46,928 nt of DNA from a candidate division LCP-89 bacterium (GTDB lineage: Bacteria; Electryoneota; B3-LCP), in contig JALGVT010000021.1 of the NCBI GenBank assembly GCA_025774555.1, positions 1 through 46,928 of the forward strand, given 5' to 3'. Positions within the stretch are counted from its first letter, which is position 1; every line of letters starts with the position of its first letter. Made by a program: the position numbers and the translations under genes. Positions 14,640 through 24,460 of the stretch are shown here, in pieces. The notes beneath the pieces are model-generated. The model saw nothing but the letters and a program-made list of their open reading frames with translations, had not been told where the DNA came from and searched no databases.

Positions 14640-17591
14640 ATGGTTAATAGATCACGTCTAAAAGTGAGCTATGTCTTCGCTTTAGCTGCCGCTTGCAGTA
14701 TCATATCGACGGCAGATGCTCAGGAATTGCGGACGTATGACGTCAGTTGTGATCCTGCGGCTTTTGAGTACTTGGTTACTCACCCCGAAGAGAATACGCC
14801 GATAGTCTGCTCAGTGGAGTACAACAGCCAGTCCTGGACCGAAGCCAGTCTGTATCTTCAAAGCGAGCCCTACCTGAATTTCCCCAAGAAATCATTCATC
14901 ATCGATTTTGACGATCAGCATCCCTTCCTGCAGCGGGATATTGTGAACCTCAATGCTCAGTGGAACGATCCCAGTTTCTCAAGGGAATATTTAACATACG
15001 ACCTTTTTAACAACGCCGGTCTTCTGGCTCCTTACTCCTGGTTTGTGCGGCTGTACGTTAATGACGAATACAGAGGACTTTACTTAGACGTTGAAGAGAT
15101 AGATGAACGTTTTCTGGAACGGGAAGGTTTGTCAATCCACTCATCGGTTTATCGAACAGACGGCACAGGGTGTCTGCTCAGGCTGAATGAGCCGATAGAT
15201 GAATTATGGATAAAAGTGACGAACGAAGCGACTGGTTATTATGATCTCGCAGGACTAATAGCCTGGCTCGATACGGAACCCGCAGAATTTTACTATGAAG
15301 ATATCGAAGCTAAATTCCCGCTGGACGAACTCACAAGGTTTATGGCGGTCAACGCTTTGCTGGGTAATCAGTCCACGTACTATGATAACTATATTTTAAT
15401 CCACGATCTGGCTGAAGAGGGAACGTGGAACATTCTCCCCTGGCAGGCAGATAGTTGTCTGGTCTATAGCAGCGGTTATGAAGATCCCCAATACTACCGT
15501 TGTGGGCATCCACTGCTTCAGCAGACGAACCAACTGATTACGCGCAGTTGGCGCAATAACAATCTCAAGCTCATTATTCTGGATCAGATGGAAGGAATAA
15601 TCGACAGTCTGTTCACGGAAAGTTATTACCAACAGGTTACTAATACTCTGGTTACCCTTCTTTCAGATGCGGTCGATGAAGATACTTATAAACAGTTCAC
15701 CTTAATTAATTTCACAAATATATTGACCGGTATCCCGACAGAAGCCGCCAACAGAGGCGCAAACCTGAACAACAGAATGCAGTACGAACCAATTCCGTTT
15801 GATTTAAATCCGGCAATTATCACTCCGGGAGGCGTCTATTTCTCCTGGGACAGACCGATAATACTGGATGGATCCAACGCCACCAGCACAGTCGAGATAT
15901 GTGCTGATCAAGCGTTTAGCGGCAGTATAACTGAAATTAATGCTGGGACAAGCACGAGCATCATCTATGATTCAATTTTACCCGGGGAATACTACTGGCG
16001 GGTGGCAGCTTATTCGCCTGCAAATGAAGAGACAAGGACGCTAACATTCTTTTCGCCGTTCACGGTGCCATCAGGCGGATTGGGCGGCACAGTGGTAACG
16101 GGCAATATCACAGCATCAACGACATGGGATATTGCTGGCAGTCCTTACAGTCTGCCTGAAGGGATCGTTATTGATTCACTGGTTGTGCTTACGATAGATC
16201 CCGGTGTGATCGTTGGCATCGGCACAGATCATCATATTATCGTTGGCGGGGGATTGACGGCGATCGGCAACGAAGATGATTCCATCCAGTTTGTTCCGAT
16301 GAACCCGGATTCAAACTGGGGATCCATATTCGCGCTCTATCCATCCGATCCGATTGATTTCAGTTACATCTCCTTAATCGGCGCCAGCAGTATCGATTCC
16401 GGTCAGGCATCCCAGGCGGCGATAAAAGTCCTCTTCGCAGAACTCAGCATAACAGACAGCCATCTGAGGATGTGTCAAAATGGAGCGTTGCGAGCCTGGA
16501 TGTCAAACGCGCGTTTGGAAAGAGTTAATTTCGACTATTTCCCGCAACAGCCTATCGCCACGGTAGGGGCAAAGATCGTGGCCCGTTACTGTAAGTTCTC
16601 GCATTCATCACTGGAGCAAATTCACCAAGGTCTGATTGAGTACAACGGGGTAGATGATTCGTCTGAAATCAGTTACTGTGAATTCTATAATTGCACGGAT
16701 GATGCCATAGACTTCGATGCGGCAAATGCGCCGATAGAAGTGTTTAACTGTTTAATTACTGGATGCGGGGACAAGGGCATTTCCATTGGCGATTGGTGTG
16801 ATGAGGTTCGAGTTAGTAACTGTATTATAACGGATTGCGATATTGGTATAAGCATTTATCCTGATGCCAATGCAGTGTTGTACAATAATGTGATTGCATT
16901 TTGCGAAACCGGGCTAAATATGACTGAACCGGTAACCGGCGGCGCCACGACAATTCGCAACACGGTATTCTGGGAGAACGGTTCGAGTAACTTCGTTCTC
17001 GGTGCGGGAGCTAATCTCACCGTAGAATACTGCTTGACAGACGACAATAATCCCTATCCGGGGCAGGGGAATCTAAACAGCGATCCGCTCTTCGTCGATC
17101 CCTGGAATCATTATTTCTACCCTCAGTACGATTCACCCTTGATTGACGCAGGTTATGGCACAGGTCATCCGGAATTCGACATCATCGATTCAGCTCGAGT
17201 GGACATACCGGAGATTGAAAACAGCGGAGCGGGTGGAATACCTTACGTGGATATCGGTGTTTATGAATATTACGACCTGATTCCCGGAGTGGAACCGAAA
17301 ACTCAGCTTCCAGAATCAAACGCGTTATTGAGCAATTACCCCAATCCCTTCAATTCATCGACAATCATCAGCTTTTCGATGAATAAACCGGGATGGGCTG
17401 AGGTGAAAGTCTATGATATCCTCGGCAGAGAGGTTTTCAGCAGGAGATACAATATGCTCCATGTTGGAGATCATTCGTTATTCTGGAATTCCGAAAGCAG
17501 GAGAGGATCACGGATAGCGTCGGGGATATATCTGTGCAGACTGCTCACAGAGAAGCAATCACAAACCATAAAGATGGTTCTGATTAAATAG
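14640..17591 (+). CDS. CotH-family protein with beta-helix region and T9SS sorting domain
   Basis: 983 residues, AGGGGA ribosome binding site. Signal peptide 1-27 (cut after ADA). Residues ~50-370 belong to the CotH kinase-like family: FPKKSFIIDF, LNAQWNDPSFSREYLTYDLF, LYVNDEYRGLYLDVEEIDERFL. The usual WD-x-D metal-site motif reads PWQADSC here, so the first Asp is Gln269 and Asp271 remains; activity is uncertain. A fibronectin-like segment (~385-465) is followed by a parallel beta-helix (~480-880; VFNCLITGCG, VSNCIITDCD, LYNNVIAFCE). Residues ~893-983 are a T9SS domain (NYPNPFNSST, VYDILGR, ASGIYL). CotH proteins phosphorylate secreted proteins in spores; here it is a cell-surface protein of unknown target. 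Paired with the next gene. Confidence 0.82.
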   Translation: MVNRSRLKVSYVFALAAACSIISTADAQELRTYDVSCDPAAFEYLVTHPEENTPIVCSVEYNSQSWTEASLYLQSEPYLNFPKKSFIIDFDDQHPFLQRDIVNLNAQWNDPSFSREYLTYDLFNNAGLLAPYSWFVRLYVNDEYRGLYLDVEEIDERFLEREGLSIHSSVYRTDGTGCLLRLNEPIDELWIKVTNEATGYYDLAGLIAWLDTEPAEFYYEDIEAKFPLDELTRFMAVNALLGNQSTYYDNYILIHDLAEEGTWNILPWQADSCLVYSSGYEDPQYYRCGHPLLQQTNQLITRSWRNNNLKLIILDQMEGIIDSLFTESYYQQVTNTLVTLLSDAVDEDTYKQFTLINFTNILTGIPTEAANRGANLNNRMQYEPIPFDLNPAIITPGGVYFSWDRPIILDGSNATSTVEICADQAFSGSITEINAGTSTSIIYDSILPGEYYWRVAAYSPANEETRTLTFFSPFTVPSGGLGGTVVTGNITASTTWDIAGSPYSLPEGIVIDSLVVLTIDPGVIVGIGTDHHIIVGGGLTAIGNEDDSIQFVPMNPDSNWGSIFALYPSDPIDFSYISLIGASSIDSGQASQAAIKVLFAELSITDSHLRMCQNGALRAWMSNARLERVNFDYFPQQPIATVGAKIVARYCKFSHSSLEQIHQGLIEYNGVDDSSEISYCEFYNCTDDAIDFDAANAPIEVFNCLITGCGDKGISIGDWCDEVRVSNCIITDCDIGISIYPDANAVLYNNVIAFCETGLNMTEPVTGGATTIRNTVFWENGSSNFVLGAGANLTVEYCLTDDNNPYPGQGNLNSDPLFVDPWNHYFYPQYDSPLIDAGYGTGHPEFDIIDSARVDIPEIENSGAGGIPYVDIGVYEYYDLIPGVEPKTQLPESNALLSNYPNPFNSSTIISFSMNKPGWAEVKVYDILGREVFSRRYNMLHVGDHSLFWNSESRRGSRIASGIYLCRLLTEKQSQTIKMVLIK

Positions 17592-17688
17592 ATAGAATAC
17601 GGATAACGATAAATGAGTACGGTTTATTTGTTTAGCTGAACTATGTGTGCCGCTTATGAAATGGAAGTCACCTGTAAAGAGGTCTGAA

Positions 17689-20600
17689 ATGAACGCCAAG
17701 TTGAAGTATCTCCTCATTTTGCTGTCTATATTAACCATCACTACGATGGTGTCAGCACAGGATTTTTGGGGTATCAATTGCGGCGGTCCGTACTGGATGT
17801 ATTTCACCAATTCACAGGGAGACGAGTTCATCCCCGACCAGCCCTATTCCAACGGCATCGGCTACGTCGGGTCCAACATGTCCATCGGGGGTCCGCGCCG
17901 TCCTGTTTCAGATAATGAGGGACTGGACTCGCTTTATTTTTTCTGGCGTGAAGGCGACTTCTCCTACATTTTCGACGTTCCGACCGGTCTCTATGCAGTG
18001 AACATTTACCTGCGTGAGATGATATTTCACTGGAATGACTTCCGCGTCTTTTCAATCTGTATCGAAGGCGATACCGTGGAGACCAACATCGATATCTTCG
18101 CAACCGCTAATTATGGCAGCGCACTGCCAGTTCGTTATCTAGTGCAGTGCGAAGATCAGCAGATCAACATCGATTTTATCCCCAACATTGATTATCCGGA
18201 AGTTAGCGCTATTTCTGTCCGACGCGTTTATCCTGATTATGACCCGCCGTTGCAATTAACGGGATTTAATGCGATCGACGGATACCAGATGAATATAATC
18301 TATTGGGATTTTACGGTTGCGGACGATCTTGCGGGATATCGCGTTTATCGCAGACAAAGCGGAGAGGAATGGCAGTTGATTACACCCGAAATCCATCGTC
18401 TGTATCGCTATCACGATTTCGACGTCCAGACTGGTATAGAATATGAATACATGGCGACCTGCATGGATTTATGGGGCAATGAATCTCTTCCATCCGATTC
18501 CAGTTTTGCTGTGGCGCATCCATTTGAGGAAACGCTGCTGCCGCGTTATTATTTTGATATAACTGAGGAAAATCTCCATCTGCTGAACGTTAATGTTTGG
18601 TCTTATGATTACGTTGAAGCTGATTTTACACTTGAGGGAGAATATTTTCAGGCGTGTTCGCTCCGTTACCGAGGCAGTAATATCAGAACCTTTCAAAAGA
18701 AGAGCTATCGTTTCAAACTACTCGACGGTATGACTCATAACGGCTGGCAGAGGTTTAATGTCAACGCCATGTACGGTGATTCCTCAATGATCAGAGAGGA
18801 AATCGCTTATGAAGCTCATGATTCACTGGGATGTCTCAACCCCGAAACCCGGTTTCTTCATGTCGAGCGGCACGCTGAATCTTTAGACGAATTCCTCGGC
18901 GTTTATCTTGAGGTTGAAAGAATCGACAACGATTTTTTAGAGAGAAGAGGATTATCTTCTGCCGGAAATCTTTACAAATGCAAGGGTGAACTGAATATCC
19001 TACCGGGATACCAGAGTTATGTCAATTTATATTCAAAAGTGAACAATGAAACCACAACCGACTGGTATGATCTAATTGAGTTCATCGAATGGATCAACCT
19101 GTCATCAGATGAGGAGTTTCATGACGGTTTGAACGACAGGTTCAGACTGGATGATTATCTGGATGTCTATGTTGGATTGATCGCGACTCAAGATACTGAC
19201 TTCCCCGGGAATAACTACTACCTTTTCAACAATCCGGTAGATGACAGATGGGTTCATATTGCCTGGGATCATAATGAGACATTTGATGATCCTTATTCAC
19301 CGATCAATCTGGGCACTCAGGAACACCCGGGGACAATGGCAGAATGGAACCGGCTGTTAGAGCGTGTATTGGCAGATACACTCTTCCGTTATTCCTACTG
19401 CAAGAAACTTGAGAGATTCCTCGCGAACACCTTCACGATACCCAACTTAGAAGGTCGAATACAAGAGATCTATGATGAAATATTTGTCGATGCTTTAAGG
19501 GACTACTATAAACGCGATTGGGGCAGACCTGAAGGATTCCTTGGCGGACCAGCGGTTCTTAACGAGTTTGTAGAAACAAGAATTCCATTCCTGCAAGGGG
19601 AAATCCCTTTGTACGTCACGGCTCCGGAATTAGGACTACATTTCCGCCTGAATGAAATACAGAGCGACAATCAGAGCACGATTACGGACGAGATGGGAGA
19701 TTATGATCCCTGGATCGAAATATACAATCGAGCGCCGGTTGAGCTTGATCTGGAAGGTTTTACTCTCACCTACGGAATTGAATCGTGGACGCTGCCCGAG
19801 GAAGCCGTTGTCGATGCTGAAGATTTTATAATTATCTGGTTGGACGGTGAACCAGATGAAGGAGCGCTGCACTCATCTTTCAGTATTACGCAAGGTTCTG
19901 GAAATCTTGAATTGCGCAGTTCAAGCAACTATCTCGCTGATTCAGAAGCATTTCCGAATCTCAGTCCCGATCAAGTATGGGGTAGAGACATAGACGGCGC
20001 TGGCGTATGGGTCGGCACTCTCACGCCGACACCGGGGAGCACTAATACTCCACTGCCTGACCCAGGCAGCCTCGTTGTGAATGAATTCCTCGCCAGAAAT
20101 GTTGCTACCAACTCCGATCCTTATGGCGAGTATGAGGACTGGGTTGAGATATATAATCCGACAGACCAGGAGATACCTCTTGGAGGGATATATCTAACCG
20201 ATGATTTCAGCAGACCGACGCGCTGGGCTTTTCCTGACACTTCTATCACTCCCTTCGGATTTCTCTTGATCTGGACGGATAACGATCCAGAACAGGGACC
20301 GCTGCATACGACATTCGCGCTGAGCGGCAACGGGGAACAGATCGGGTTGTACGATCGCGATGGTGAGACCGTAATCGATACTCTGACATTCGGTGAACAG
20401 AGCGATGATATCTCTTATGGTCGATACCCTGATGGCGGAGATAACTGGTATTTCCTCACACCGACTCCGGATGCTCCAAACAGCGCCCCGGAAGTGACTG
20501 CGGTTGGGATAGAACTAATGAATATTCCAGAGGAATTCATGCTGAGTCCGGCATTCCCAAATCCGTTCAACCCGAAGACGACCATTTCATTCGGTCTGCC

Positions 20601-20793
20601 GGTAAAATCACAGGTTCAAATAACGGTCTTCGATATTCAGGGGCGGCAGGTAGGTGAGATGTTCAACGAAGTGCTAAGCGCCGGTTATCACGAAGTGATC
20701 TGGAATGCTGCACATCGCTCATCAGGTATATATTTCTATCGTATGGAAGCGGACGACTTCATTTGCGTCAGGAAGATGCTGCTGTTGAAATAG
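17689..20793 (+). CDS. Malectin-like / FnIII / CotH / lamin-tail protein with T9SS sorting domain
   Basis: 1034 residues from ATG 17689, chosen because AAAGAGG precedes it and a signal peptide follows at once (LLILLSILTITTMVSA). Domains in order: malectin-like carbohydrate-binding (~25-185; INCGGPYW, YAVNIYLREM), fibronectin III (~190-275; AGYRVYRRQSGEEW), CotH kinase-like (~290-620; FQKKSYRFKL, GVYLEVERIDNDFLERRG, AWDHNETF with Asp527), two lamin-tail domains (~650-790 and ~795-925; WIEIYNRAPVELDLEGF and WVEIYNPTDQEIPLGG), and a T9SS domain from ~948 (AFPNPFNPKT, VFDIQGR, SSGIYFY). Unlike the upstream CotH protein, the WD motif is intact. Likely a surface protein binding polymers or glycans; target unknown. 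Confidence 0.85.
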   Translation: MNAKLKYLLILLSILTITTMVSAQDFWGINCGGPYWMYFTNSQGDEFIPDQPYSNGIGYVGSNMSIGGPRRPVSDNEGLDSLYFFWREGDFSYIFDVPTGLYAVNIYLREMIFHWNDFRVFSICIEGDTVETNIDIFATANYGSALPVRYLVQCEDQQINIDFIPNIDYPEVSAISVRRVYPDYDPPLQLTGFNAIDGYQMNIIYWDFTVADDLAGYRVYRRQSGEEWQLITPEIHRLYRYHDFDVQTGIEYEYMATCMDLWGNESLPSDSSFAVAHPFEETLLPRYYFDITEENLHLLNVNVWSYDYVEADFTLEGEYFQACSLRYRGSNIRTFQKKSYRFKLLDGMTHNGWQRFNVNAMYGDSSMIREEIAYEAHDSLGCLNPETRFLHVERHAESLDEFLGVYLEVERIDNDFLERRGLSSAGNLYKCKGELNILPGYQSYVNLYSKVNNETTTDWYDLIEFIEWINLSSDEEFHDGLNDRFRLDDYLDVYVGLIATQDTDFPGNNYYLFNNPVDDRWVHIAWDHNETFDDPYSPINLGTQEHPGTMAEWNRLLERVLADTLFRYSYCKKLERFLANTFTIPNLEGRIQEIYDEIFVDALRDYYKRDWGRPEGFLGGPAVLNEFVETRIPFLQGEIPLYVTAPELGLHFRLNEIQSDNQSTITDEMGDYDPWIEIYNRAPVELDLEGFTLTYGIESWTLPEEAVVDAEDFIIIWLDGEPDEGALHSSFSITQGSGNLELRSSSNYLADSEAFPNLSPDQVWGRDIDGAGVWVGTLTPTPGSTNTPLPDPGSLVVNEFLARNVATNSDPYGEYEDWVEIYNPTDQEIPLGGIYLTDDFSRPTRWAFPDTSITPFGFLLIWTDNDPEQGPLHTTFALSGNGEQIGLYDRDGETVIDTLTFGEQSDDISYGRYPDGGDNWYFLTPTPDAPNSAPEVTAVGIELMNIPEEFMLSPAFPNPFNPKTTISFGLPVKSQVQITVFDIQGRQVGEMFNEVLSAGYHEVIWNAAHRSSGIYFYRMEADDFICVRKMLLLK

Positions 20794-20837
20794 AAATTTT
20801 GGTAGGCAGCCCCGTGTGTTTCTAACTTTCTGTATCC

Positions 20838-22271
20838 TTATGAAGACCTGTCGAAGAGATAATTCCACCCTAACTTGGAGATTTCCCTTAGCGACAACTT
20901 TACCGGCATGACGCGATAACGGTAGCAATACGCCTTGTGTATTTTCCATATAAGACTGTAAAAACCGTCGAGCGGCAGTTTTATCAGGTATTTAATCATC
21001 CAGGATAACCTGGGGAATTCCACGCCCAGAGCCACCAGTGGTCTGAGTCTTATGAGTTCTTTCTTCTGAGGATTCTTCAGAGCTGATTCACGATACCAGC
21101 TTTCGGGCAGTTTATTATAATCGCCATCGAAGTAACCTTTTTCGACTGCGTATTCGCCCAGCTTGGTTTTCGGATAAGGCTGGAAGAGTGATACCCAGGT
21201 ATAATCGGTCTTCGTTTTGATGTTCAGCCGCATGGTGTCCATCGCCTGTTCCAGGGTCTCACCGGGGAATGCCATCATATTGAAGGTGAAGAGGTTCAAG
21301 CCTGCCTTGTGGATGGTATCCGCGGCTTCAAGAATTCTCTCGTTCTTCATTTTCCTGTTCAACAGGTTCAAGCGAATGTCCTGATTACCCGATTCGATTC
21401 CCATCATTACACAGACGCATCCCGCTTCTTTCAACGCTTCGCAGCCCGCCTGAGAGGTCGTTTCAGGTCTCGTTGAAGCGGTGAAAGGAATACGCAGCTC
21501 CCTGCCGTATTTTTCACAAAATTCCAACACCCACTTCTCATTGGCTGTAAAACAATCCGTCCCGAAATAGATCAGTTCGATAGGGAAATTATCACGCACC
21601 TGACGAATCTCTTCAACGACTCCATCGACTTCGCGGTGGCGCAGATGTTTGACACCGCTGCCTTGATACATCTCTTTAATCTTGTAGTTATAGCAGTAAG
21701 TACAGGAATAGGGACACCCCCGTGCAGTAACGAAGACCCTGATCTTGTTATCATGCACTTCCGGGAATTGATAGAACATATCGTGCGCTGGAAAGGGGAA
21801 CTTTTCAATATTCGCTTCCGGCGGGCGAACGGGATTCTCGTAGATTTGCCCATCGTTCTTCACCCAGAAATTTCTAACGTCGTGAAAATCCTTACCTTTT
21901 TCTATGCGGTCAATCATCTCCACCACCGCCCATTCACCTTCGCCTCGGCAGACCATGTCAACGCCTTTTTCCTCGATGATTTCGGGAAAGAAGGTGGCAT
22001 GCGGTCCACCGAATACGGAATAAAACTTGAACTTCTCTTTCAGTCGTCTGTTCAGTTCCAGCAGTGGCTGGTGGTAGCCGGTATAAAGACAGTAGGCGGC
22101 AAAATCCGGTTCCCATGAAGCCATAACCGCGGCACACTCATCGTACTTGTTCGGGATCATCCGAACGTCATGACCGGCAGCGCGCACGGCAGCAGCGATA
22201 TACAGGATGCCCAAAGGTTCAAACCCGCCGCCGACAAAATCTAAGTAATCTGTGATGATAAGAAATTTCAT
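20838..22271 (-). CDS. B12-binding-type radical SAM protein (paralog A)
   Basis: 477 residues. The N-terminal ~130 residues resemble the Rossmann-like cobalamin-binding domain of the B12-binding radical SAM group (GGGFEPLGILYIAAAVRAAGH, YSVFGGPHATFFPEII, VCRGEGE). I do not see the DxHxxG cobalamin-ligand histidine motif. The radical SAM cluster is RGCPYSCTYCYN, Cys186-x3-Cys190-x2-Cys193. The rest follows the family (MMGIESGNQDIRLNLLNR, FNMMAFPGETLEQA). Relatives act on lipids, hopanoids or peptides; the substrate cannot be read from sequence. Its own promoter lies upstream; its 3' end converges on the CotH gene. A near copy of identical length lies next to it. Confidence 0.85.
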   Translation of the reverse strand: MKFLIITDYLDFVGGGFEPLGILYIAAAVRAAGHDVRMIPNKYDECAAVMASWEPDFAAYCLYTGYHQPLLELNRRLKEKFKFYSVFGGPHATFFPEIIEEKGVDMVCRGEGEWAVVEMIDRIEKGKDFHDVRNFWVKNDGQIYENPVRPPEANIEKFPFPAHDMFYQFPEVHDNKIRVFVTARGCPYSCTYCYNYKIKEMYQGSGVKHLRHREVDGVVEEIRQVRDNFPIELIYFGTDCFTANEKWVLEFCEKYGRELRIPFTASTRPETTSQAGCEALKEAGCVCVMMGIESGNQDIRLNLLNRKMKNERILEAADTIHKAGLNLFTFNMMAFPGETLEQAMDTMRLNIKTKTDYTWVSLFQPYPKTKLGEYAVEKGYFDGDYNKLPESWYRESALKNPQKKELIRLRPLVALGVEFPRLSWMIKYLIKLPLDGFYSLIWKIHKAYCYRYRVMPVKLSLREISKLGWNYLFDRSS

Positions 22272-22385
22272 TTATTGGCTTTCATGCAGATGCGTATGTT
22301 CTGAATCATCGAAATAATATACCGCAAGCGTTCTCGTAATTAGTGTTGTGGATCACTCAAAGCATATTAAATGACGCGAACTTAT

Positions 22386-22414
22386 AATATAACAATAAAT
22401 ATGCCCTCAGTCAA
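22386..22414 (-). promoter_or_regulatory. Sigma70-like promoter of the radical SAM gene at 20838-22271
   Basis: Read on the minus strand: TTGACT (22414-22409), a 17-base spacer, then TATATT (22391-22386) followed by ATAAG. It lies between the two radical SAM paralogs, so the second copy has its own promoter. Confidence 0.55.
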
Positions 22415-22466
22415 CAGTATTCCTGTCGTCATTGGGCAGTAAGGTTGTATAATATAAATCCTTTTC

Positions 22467-23900
22467 CTACGTCCTCCGGTCGAACAGCAAAGCCCAGCTT
22501 AACCTGGTAATTTCCTTGATAGACAGCTTTATCGGCATGACACGGTAGCGATAGCAGTATGCTTTATGCAGTTTATAGAGAGTAGTGTACAATCCGTGCA
22601 AAGGCAGCTTCACCAGGAGTTTCACCAGCCAGGCGAGCCGGGGGAATTCCACCGCCAGAGGCATCAGCGGTCTTAAACGCTGGAGTTCTTTCTTCTGGGG
22701 ATTCAGCAGAGATGATTCCCGGTACCAGCTATCGGGGATCTTGTCATAGTTGCCATCAAAGTAACCGTTAGCTTCAGCATATTCTCCAAGCTTGGTGCGC
22801 GGATAGGGATGAAAGATGGAAACCCAGGTATAGTCCGCCTTCGCCCTGATGTTCAGGTTCATGGTCTCGTAAGCTTGTTCCAGGGATTCACCGGGCAGCC
22901 CCACCATGTTGAAAGTGTATAAGTATAAACCCGCGGCATGAATGGTATCCGCTGCCTGCAGGATTTTTTCATTGCTCATCTTCCTTTCCAGCAGCTTGAG
23001 ACGGATATCTTCATTTCCAGTTTCAACGCCCATCATTAAACAACTGCAGCCAGCCTCTTTTAACGCTTTGCATCTATCTTTCGTGGCAGTTTCAGCGCGC
23101 GTTGTAGCTGTAAATTGAAGCCCGATTTCACGAGGATACTTTTCGCAAAACTCAAATAGCCATTTTTTATCCCAGGTGAAACAATCGGAGGTCATATATA
23201 CGTGAGTGAAAGGAAAATTTTCCTTTAAATAAGAAATTTCCTCAATAACTTTATCGACACTTCTATGCCGTAAGGGCTTAACTCCGCATCCCTTATACAG
23301 CTCATTCATCTTATAGTTGTAGCAATAAGTGCAGGAATAGGGACAGCCCCGAGCGGTTAATATCGGTCTCAGGGGTGCGTTGCGGGCTTCAGGAAACTGG
23401 TAGAAAAGGTCGTGCGCAGGGGGAGGTATTTTATCTAAATCTGCTTCTAATGGGCGCACGTCATTTTTAAAGACTTCACCGTTTATCTTGATCCAGAAAT
23501 TCTGTACGTCGGTATAGTCTTTACCTTTGCCAACTCGCTCCATCAACTCTAACACAGCCCATTCTCCCTCGCCGCGACAGACCATATCGACGCCTTCCTG
23601 CTCGATGATTTCAGGGAAGAAGGTGGCATGCGGGCCTCCAAATACGGCGTGATAATCAAACTTCTGCTTTAATTTACGGTTAAGATTAATCAAGGGCTTC
23701 TGATAACCGGTGAAGAGTGTATAGCCTACGAAATCCGGCTTCCATGCGGAAATAACGGAGGCACATTCATCGTAGTGGTTGGGGATCAATTTTATCTCGT
23801 GCCCTGCCTCGCGAACCACAGAGGCAATTTGCAGGGTGCCCAGCGGCTCGAATCCGCCACCGATGTATTCAAGGTAATCTGTGATGATCAGAAACCTCAT
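22467..23900 (-). CDS. B12-binding-type radical SAM protein (paralog B)
   Basis: 477 residues, exactly the length of the neighbouring paralog and colinear with it: FLIITDYL, GGGFEPLG, FGGPHATFFPEII, VDMVCRGEGEWAV, ARGCPYSCTYCYN (Cys186, Cys190, Cys193) and the closing YCYRYRVMP all match. Differences cluster in the middle and C-terminal substrate-facing part (for example GVETGNEDIRLKLLERK). This is a tandem duplication with likely substrate divergence. There is no partner gene that names a substrate. The ribosome binding site is weak (AGGT). Confidence 0.85.
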   Translation of the reverse strand: MRFLIITDYLEYIGGGFEPLGTLQIASVVREAGHEIKLIPNHYDECASVISAWKPDFVGYTLFTGYQKPLINLNRKLKQKFDYHAVFGGPHATFFPEIIEQEGVDMVCRGEGEWAVLELMERVGKGKDYTDVQNFWIKINGEVFKNDVRPLEADLDKIPPPAHDLFYQFPEARNAPLRPILTARGCPYSCTYCYNYKMNELYKGCGVKPLRHRSVDKVIEEISYLKENFPFTHVYMTSDCFTWDKKWLFEFCEKYPREIGLQFTATTRAETATKDRCKALKEAGCSCLMMGVETGNEDIRLKLLERKMSNEKILQAADTIHAAGLYLYTFNMVGLPGESLEQAYETMNLNIRAKADYTWVSIFHPYPRTKLGEYAEANGYFDGNYDKIPDSWYRESSLLNPQKKELQRLRPLMPLAVEFPRLAWLVKLLVKLPLHGLYTTLYKLHKAYCYRYRVMPIKLSIKEITRLSWALLFDRRT

Positions 23901-24289
23901 AACTGAACCTGCATGGGTTTTAATGGTTAAATTGTAAAGTATTATTATGAGGGAGTGGAAACAGGGAAGACCAGAGGGGAGGATCTACGAAAGCAATTCA
24001 AATTGTCAAATCCTGCAACCGAGTTATTCCAACAGTCTTAAATGATCGAGAGTATTGCTCAGAACGTTTGAATTGGAATTGAAATCTCTTTTAGCAATCT
24101 TTAACTTTAAATCTAAATTTACCTGAAATTTCAGTCTTTCATTGTGAGGCAAATCACATGGAATACGCTTTTTGTTAATATAATGAAGAAAAAGATAATT
24201 GTCAACAACTTTCCAGAATTGGGCTCAAGAGCGATTCAAACTTCAACATATAAAAAAAAGAGAAAAAGTGATTCACAGAAAAAAATCCC
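23901..24289. other. AT-rich intergenic region between divergent genes
   Basis: The space between the minus-strand radical SAM gene and the plus-strand C25 peptidase gene holds no credible gene. An open frame at 24144-24362 runs through the C25 promoter and has a lysine-rich composition that looks like noise. Confidence 0.4.
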
Positions 24290-24318
24290 TTGCATCGGTG
24301 CAAAAAATTGCGTATATT
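24290..24318 (+). promoter_or_regulatory. Sigma70-like promoter of the first C25 peptidase gene
   Basis: TTGCAT (24290-24295), a 17-base spacer, then TATATT (24313-24318) followed by ATAGA. A leader of ~135 bases separates it from the ATG at 24461. Confidence 0.5.
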
Positions 24319-24460
24319 ATAGAGTCGAACAGCAAATGACCTCACCACTGGATTCGTACTAAGAAATAAGGGGACAAGATTCCTGCAATAGTGGAGGCTG
24401 CAAGCTGATATGTTTGTGGTTTTTCATTATTATCTGTCCCGGTTACTTGAGGAGGTATTG

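Noticed and set aside
24144..24362. 72-residue open frame before the first C25 gene
   Set aside because: It overlaps the promoter at 24290-24318, has no ribosome binding site and is low-complexity lysine/serine-rich.
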